Assembly: GCF_023653455.1 (NCBI RefSeq)
Contig: NZ_JAKEDR010000053.1
Location: 1-18,542, forward strand
Direction of reading: 5' to 3'
Length of the DNA: 18,542 nt
Origin: Paraclostridium ghonii
Lineage (GTDB): Bacteria; Bacillota; Clostridia; Peptostreptococcales; Peptostreptococcaceae
The notes below the pieces were generated by a model. It saw nothing but the letters and a program-made list of their open reading frames with translations. It had not been told where the DNA came from and did no database searches. Shown piece after piece: positions 15,277 to 18,542 of the stretch. Both the position numbers and the translations under genes were made by a program. Position 1 is the first letter of the stretch, and every line of letters starts with the position of its first letter.

Positions 15277-16167
15277 TTATTTATCAGTATATCCAAAGTT
15301 ATTTATAAAACTTTGTAGGTTTCTCCAGTTTTCTTTAACTTTAACCCAAACTTGAAGGTTAATCTGAGAACCTAGTAATAATTCAATTTCTTCTCTTGCT
15401 GATTTACCTATTCCTTTTAGCTTTCTACCATTTTTACCTATTATTATACCTTTATGTGAATCTCTCTCACAGTATATAACAGCAGATATATCTATTATAT
15501 CTTTATCTGGTCTTTTTTTCATTCTTTCTATTTCTACTGCAACTCCATGAGGTATTTCATCATGAACATAGTGTAATACTTTTTCTCTTATAAGCTCTGA
15601 TACCAAAACTCTTTCTGGTTGATCTGTAATCATATACTCAGGGAAATACTGAGGACCTTCTTCTAGATATCCTGCTATTACTTTTAATAATCTATCAGTA
15701 TTTTTACTCTTTAATGCACATGTTGGAACTATTGCATCAAACATATTTTCTCCATCATACATGTTTATTAAATCGAATAACTCTTCTTCACTTAACATAT
15801 CGATTTTGTTTAACACTAAAATTTTAGGAGTTTTTATTCCTCTTAAATTTTCTATTATCATTCTGTCTCCTGGTCCAATTTTTTTAGACTCGTCAACTAC
15901 GTATAACACTACATCAACATTTCTAAATGCATCTGTTGCTGATTTTACCATAAATTCGCCTAATTTATTTTTAGGCTTATGTATACCTGGTGTATCTAAA
16001 AATACCATTTGACACTCTTTGTCTGTATAAACTGCTTGTATAGTATTTCTTGTTGTTTGAGGTTTATCACTCATTATAGCTATTTTTTCTCCAACTACAC
16101 TATTCATAAGAGTAGACTTCCCAACATTAGGTCTTCCTACTATACTAACAAATCCTGATTTAAACAT
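15277..16167 (-). CDS. era: GTPase Era
   Basis: 296 residues from the ATG at 16167, chosen over an in-frame TTG at 16185 because GAGGA sits 6 bases before this ATG and inside the longer version, and because Era proteins begin with an FKSGFVSIVGRPNVGKST-like sequence. GTPase motifs: G1 GRPNVGKS (11-18), G2 in the T-T-R-N-T region (38-42), G3 DTPG (58-61), G4 NKID (120-123). The C-terminal KH domain (about 205-290) has the GKNGRKLKGIGKSAREEIE signature, which binds the 3' end of 16S rRNA during 30S maturation. It sits between cdd and mgtE in one transcription unit. Confidence 0.96.
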   Translation of the reverse strand: MFKSGFVSIVGRPNVGKSTLMNSVVGEKIAIMSDKPQTTRNTIQAVYTDKECQMVFLDTPGIHKPKNKLGEFMVKSATDAFRNVDVVLYVVDESKKIGPGDRMIIENLRGIKTPKILVLNKIDMLSEEELFDLINMYDGENMFDAIVPTCALKSKNTDRLLKVIAGYLEEGPQYFPEYMITDQPERVLVSELIREKVLHYVHDEIPHGVAVEIERMKKRPDKDIIDISAVIYCERDSHKGIIIGKNGRKLKGIGKSAREEIELLLGSQINLQVWVKVKENWRNLQSFINNFGYTDK

Positions 16168-16206
16168 ATTAATTCCTCTTTTCAATTCTTCTTTTGTTAT
16201 TTTAAT

Positions 16207-16608
16207 TTATTTGAAATCACTACCTGAGAAATAATATGGAACTAATTCCCCGATAGTATGTTCCTGTATATCACCTTTGGAATATCCAGTTATTATTCTT
16301 ATTTGTGGCCCAAACTCGATTATTACCTGTCTACATATAGCACATGGATATGTAGGTTCATTTTTTTCTGAATTAGTACTAGCAACAGCTATTGCTTCTA
16401 TATCTTTATAGCCTTCAGATATAGCTTTAAATAGAGCAGTTCTTTCTGCACAATTTGTTCCTCCAAAAGATGCACATTCTATATTACAACCTGTAAAAAC
16501 CTTACCACTCTTAGTTAAAAGAGCTGCACCAACTTTAAAGTTTGAATATGGTGAATAAGATGTTTCTCTTGCTTTTTCTGCTATTTCTAATAATTCTTTA
16601 TTATCCAT
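16207..16608 (-). CDS. cdd: Cytidine deaminase
   Basis: 133 residues, matching the short homotetrameric cytidine deaminases. It converts cytidine and deoxycytidine to uridine and deoxyuridine for pyrimidine salvage. Zinc ligands are Cys53 in NCAERTA, with Glu55 as the proton shuttle, and Cys89 and Cys92 in PCAICRQV. The substrate block YSNFKVGAAL (21-30) and CNIECASFG (41-49) are also intact. ATG at 16608 with GGAGG just upstream. It is first after a promoter at 16664-16672, and era follows 39 bp downstream, the usual ybeY-dgkA-cdd-era order. Confidence 0.96.
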   Translation of the reverse strand: MDNKELLEIAEKARETSYSPYSNFKVGAALLTKSGKVFTGCNIECASFGGTNCAERTALFKAISEGYKDIEAIAVASTNSEKNEPTYPCAICRQVIIEFGPQIRIITGYSKGDIQEHTIGELVPYYFSGSDFK

Positions 16609-16663
16609 TTAATTAACCTCCATTAAGCCCCAACTGTACTTTATATTTTAAGTAGTACATTAC

Positions 16664-16672
16664 ATTATACCA
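16664..16672 (-). promoter_or_regulatory. Extended -10 promoter upstream of cdd-era-mgtE
   Basis: On the minus strand TGGTATAAT is a perfect extended -10 (TGnTATAAT). The -35 position is only a T-rich run, acceptable for an extended -10 promoter. Transcription would begin near 16657, leaving about 49 bases before the cdd ATG. Confidence 0.6.
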
Positions 16673-16742
16673 AAATAGAAAAAAAGAAAAAAGTATATTT
16701 ATATTTCCTTTTTAAAAAAAGCAGGAATAATCTCCCCACCTT

Positions 16743-17456
16743 TTAATATTGAGCTATTTGTAAAACTAACATAGCTACCAAAACTCCAAGTAACGCCCCT
16801 GCTACCGTTTCCCAAAAAGTATGTATTTTACCTTCTATCCTACTTTGTGCAACTAAGACTGCCATTAAGTATGCAAGCGTTGATGCTACAACTCTTTCTG
16901 TCATAAATGTTACAAGTGTAGCAAGTGCAAAAGCAAGTGCTGAGTGCCCACTTGGCATTCCTCCTTGTAAAGGAGTTCCTGTAGCTGTCAATGATTTTAC
17001 TACTACTACTGCTATTAAAACTAAAACTATACATATAAGTGTAACATGAATTGGTGATTTTCTTATTGTAAAAAACACAGATCCTCCTACAGTTTCTAGC
17101 TTATCATAAAATAACAAGTATCCAATTATACAAGCATTTAAACTTGCTATTAGTACTCCTCCAGCAGCAACATCTTTTGCTATTTTAGCTAATGGATGAT
17201 ATGTATCTGTTATCATGTCTACAGTTTTTTCTATAGCTGTATTAAACATTTCTGATATTACAACTAAGCTTATTGTAAATAATAATATCATCATCTCAAA
17301 TTTATTAAAGTCACAAAATAAGCTAATTGTAAGAACCAAAGCTGCAACAAAATAGTGTATCTTCATATTCCTTTCATGTTTGAAAGTGTATAAAATTCCA
17401 GCAATAGCTGCATTAAAGGCATTTATTATCCCTTGTTTACCTTTCTTTTTAGCCAT
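16743..17456 (-). CDS. Diacylglycerol/undecaprenol kinase fused to PAP2 phosphatase
   Basis: 237 residues joining two membrane enzymes. Residues about 8-120 are a DgkA-type kinase with the family core EMFNTAIEKTVDM (69-81, including the catalytic-site Glu69 and Glu76) and HPLAKIAKDVAAGGV (87-101). Gram-positive members phosphorylate undecaprenol. Residues about 130-237 are a PAP2 phosphatase with PSGH (168-171) and SR-x5-H-x3-E (Ser205, Arg206, His212, Glu216). The first PAP2 motif is K154-x6-TP instead of K-x6-RP, and the last acidic residue is Glu instead of Asp. Both halves could feed undecaprenyl phosphate, one from undecaprenol and one from the pyrophosphate, so a lipid-carrier recycling role is inferred. 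It sits 4 bases after ybeY with GGGAG as ribosome binding site. Confidence 0.9.
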   Translation of the reverse strand: MAKKKGKQGIINAFNAAIAGILYTFKHERNMKIHYFVAALVLTISLFCDFNKFEMMILLFTISLVVISEMFNTAIEKTVDMITDTYHPLAKIAKDVAAGGVLIASLNACIIGYLLFYDKLETVGGSVFFTIRKSPIHVTLICIVLVLIAVVVVKSLTATGTPLQGGMPSGHSALAFALATLVTFMTERVVASTLAYLMAVLVAQSRIEGKIHTFWETVAGALLGVLVAMLVLQIAQY

Positions 17457-17460
17457 AAGT

Positions 17461-17919
17461 TTACTCCCTTGTTATATTAAGCTTGTTTAGTACATCTTCT
17501 TCTCTTTTTCTCATGTCCTTTGTATTTTCTTCAGTGTCATGATCGTATCCTAGTAAGTGAAACATACTATGACACACTAAAAAACATACTTCTCTTTCAA
17601 AACTATGATTATATTCTTCACTTTGTTCTAGAGCTCTTTCTAAAGATATAACAATATCTCCTAAAGACTCTTCTTCTATTTCAATGTCAAATTCATCTGT
17701 TAAAAGAGGGAATGATAAAACATCGGTTGCTCTATCTACCCCTCTATATTCTCTATTTAATGCATGTATCTCTTCATTATCAACAAAAGATAAACTTACC
17801 TCATAATTGTCATCATACCCTTCATAGTGTAGTGTCTCAACTATTATATCATTAATTCTCTCTAAAAGTTCTTCACTTACTTTTATTTTATCTTGTCTAT
17901 TGTCTAATATAATTTCCAT
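17461..17919 (-). CDS. ybeY: Endoribonuclease YbeY (rRNA maturation factor)
   Basis: 152 residues. The zinc-binding signature H117-S-M-F-H121-L-L-G-Y-D-H127 is complete, and the RATDVLSFPL block (63-72) typical of the family is present. YbeY is a single-strand endoribonuclease needed for 16S rRNA 3' processing and ribosome quality control, which fits its position with phoH upstream and era downstream. ATG at 17919; the AGGAGA ribosome binding site is formed by the last codons of phoH, 3 bases away, giving tight coupling. Confidence 0.95.
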   Translation of the reverse strand: MEIILDNRQDKIKVSEELLERINDIIVETLHYEGYDDNYEVSLSFVDNEEIHALNREYRGVDRATDVLSFPLLTDEFDIEIEEESLGDIVISLERALEQSEEYNHSFEREVCFLVCHSMFHLLGYDHDTEENTKDMRKREEDVLNKLNITRE

Positions 17920-17922
17920 AAT

Positions 17923-18542
17923 TTATCTCCTACTTCTTTTGTTTCTATCATCATTACTTAACTTATTTAATGCTTGTTTTTCATCATATTTTTCATAAGC
18001 TTTAATTATTCTTTGTACTAATTCATGTCTAACGACATCTTTTTCTGTAAATTTATTTATACCAACACCATCTACATCTTTTAAGACATCCATAGATTGA
18101 ATTAATCCACTTTTATATTTATTTGGTAAATCTATTTGTGTTAAATCTCCTGTAACTACAGCTTTTGATCCAAAACCTAATCTGGTTAAAAACATCTTCA
18201 TTTGCTCTGGAGTTGTGTTTTGTGCCTCATCTAGTATTATAAATGCATTGTCTAGAGTTCTACCTCTCATAAAAGCTAGAGGAGCTACTTCTATTATACC
18301 TCTTTCCAGGTATTTAGCACATTTTTCATCTCCAAGCATATCAAATAAAGCATCATATAGCGGTCTTAAGTAAGGGTCTACTTTATCTTTCATATCTCCT
18401 GGTAAAAACCCTAGACTTTCTCCTGCTTCAACTGCCGGTCTAGTTAATATAATTCTGCTTATTTCATCTTTTTTAAATGCCCTAACAGCCATAGCAACTG
18501 CAAGATACGTTTTACCTGTACCTGCTGGACCAACCCCAAGAG
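17923..18542 (-). CDS. phoH: PhoH family ATPase (partial, N-terminus off window)
   Basis: The frame is open to the window edge; the ATG at 18492 is internal, because the codons before it (18540-18493) encode [16 protein letters not shown], which contains the Walker A motif GPAGTGKT. Walker B is IILDEAQN, followed by [18 protein letters not shown] and [10 protein letters not shown], all typical of the PhoH/PhoL ATPase domain. The N-terminal region (roughly the first 120-130 residues, by comparison with the family) is missing. PhoH-like proteins are predicted RNA-linked ATPases and occur next to ybeY throughout Firmicutes. The stop codon is 3 bases before the ybeY start. Confidence 0.94.
   Translation of the reverse strand, partial: LGVGPAGTGKTYLAVAMAVRAFKKDEISRIILTRPAVEAGESLGFLPGDMKDKVDPYLRPLYDALFDMLGDEKCAKYLERGIIEVAPLAFMRGRTLDNAFIILDEAQNTTPEQMKMFLTRLGFGSKAVVTGDLTQIDLPNKYKSGLIQSMDVLKDVDGVGINKFTEKDVVRHELVQRIIKAYEKYDEKQALNKLSNDDRNKRSRR

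Noticed and set aside
16168..16185. Longer N-terminus for Era starting at TTG 16185
   Set aside because: The added codons are the ribosome binding site of the ATG at 16167, and Era proteins start at the FKSGFVS region.
16681..16742. Terminator after the DgkA-PAP2 gene
   Set aside because: Only imperfect short pairings (TTCC/GGAA and A/T runs) are seen in a homopolymer-rich stretch; not strong enough to annotate.
1..18542. CRISPR array, prophage, insertion sequence, defence island or tRNA/rRNA
   Set aside because: No regularly spaced repeats, transposase, integrase, phage genes or stable RNA sequences were recognised anywhere in the window.

Overview
The window is low-GC, AT-rich DNA from a Firmicute, most likely a clostridium of the Peptostreptococcaceae (Clostridioides / Paeniclostridium / Paraclostridium type). 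This rests on base composition, strong GGAGG ribosome binding sites, frequent TTG/GTG starts, and the recalled gene order phoH-ybeY-dgkA-cdd-era-recO-glyQ-glyS-CcpN-like-ppsR-ppdK. No database search was possible, so the genus is an inference. Every recognisable gene lies on the minus strand, so the text below goes from high to low coordinates, in the direction of transcription.

Housekeeping block (18542 to about 9225): phoH (cut by the window edge), ybeY and a diacylglycerol/undecaprenol kinase-PAP2 fusion are packed tightly. A promoter then precedes cdd-era-mgtE. A strong hairpin follows mgtE, then the tiny gene yqzL, which overlaps recO, which in turn overlaps a DUF4342 gene. glyQ-glyS (two-subunit glycyl-tRNA synthetase) follow behind their own promoter and an intrinsic terminator placed in the leader, with no T-box visible.

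Pyruvate/PEP control block (9108 to 4530): a consensus sigma-A promoter drives a CcpN/YqzB-like HTH-CBS regulator and ppsR, the kinase/pyrophosphorylase that switches pyruvate phosphate dikinase off and on. ppdK itself follows after a 350-bp gap. This gap holds an elaborate folded element, a 44-bp perfect palindrome with a U-tract and a small operator-like dyad, and it is the most interesting non-coding stretch in the window.

Accessory end (4530 to 1): a GC-richer folded intergenic element, a solitary phosphate-binding lipoprotein gene pstS behind a Pho-box-like array of four hexamers in exact 11-bp phase, a double zinc-ribbon protein, a LysR regulator followed by a MATE efflux pump, and a partial TraX-family membrane protein whose ribosome binding site is buried in a long hairpin.

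I found no CRISPR array, prophage, insertion sequence, tRNA or rRNA. The protein-coding content is ordinary for this lineage. The candidates for something undescribed are RNA or DNA structures: the ppdK leader, the glyQ leader, the hairpins over the traX and yqzL ribosome binding sites, and the folded element upstream of pstS.
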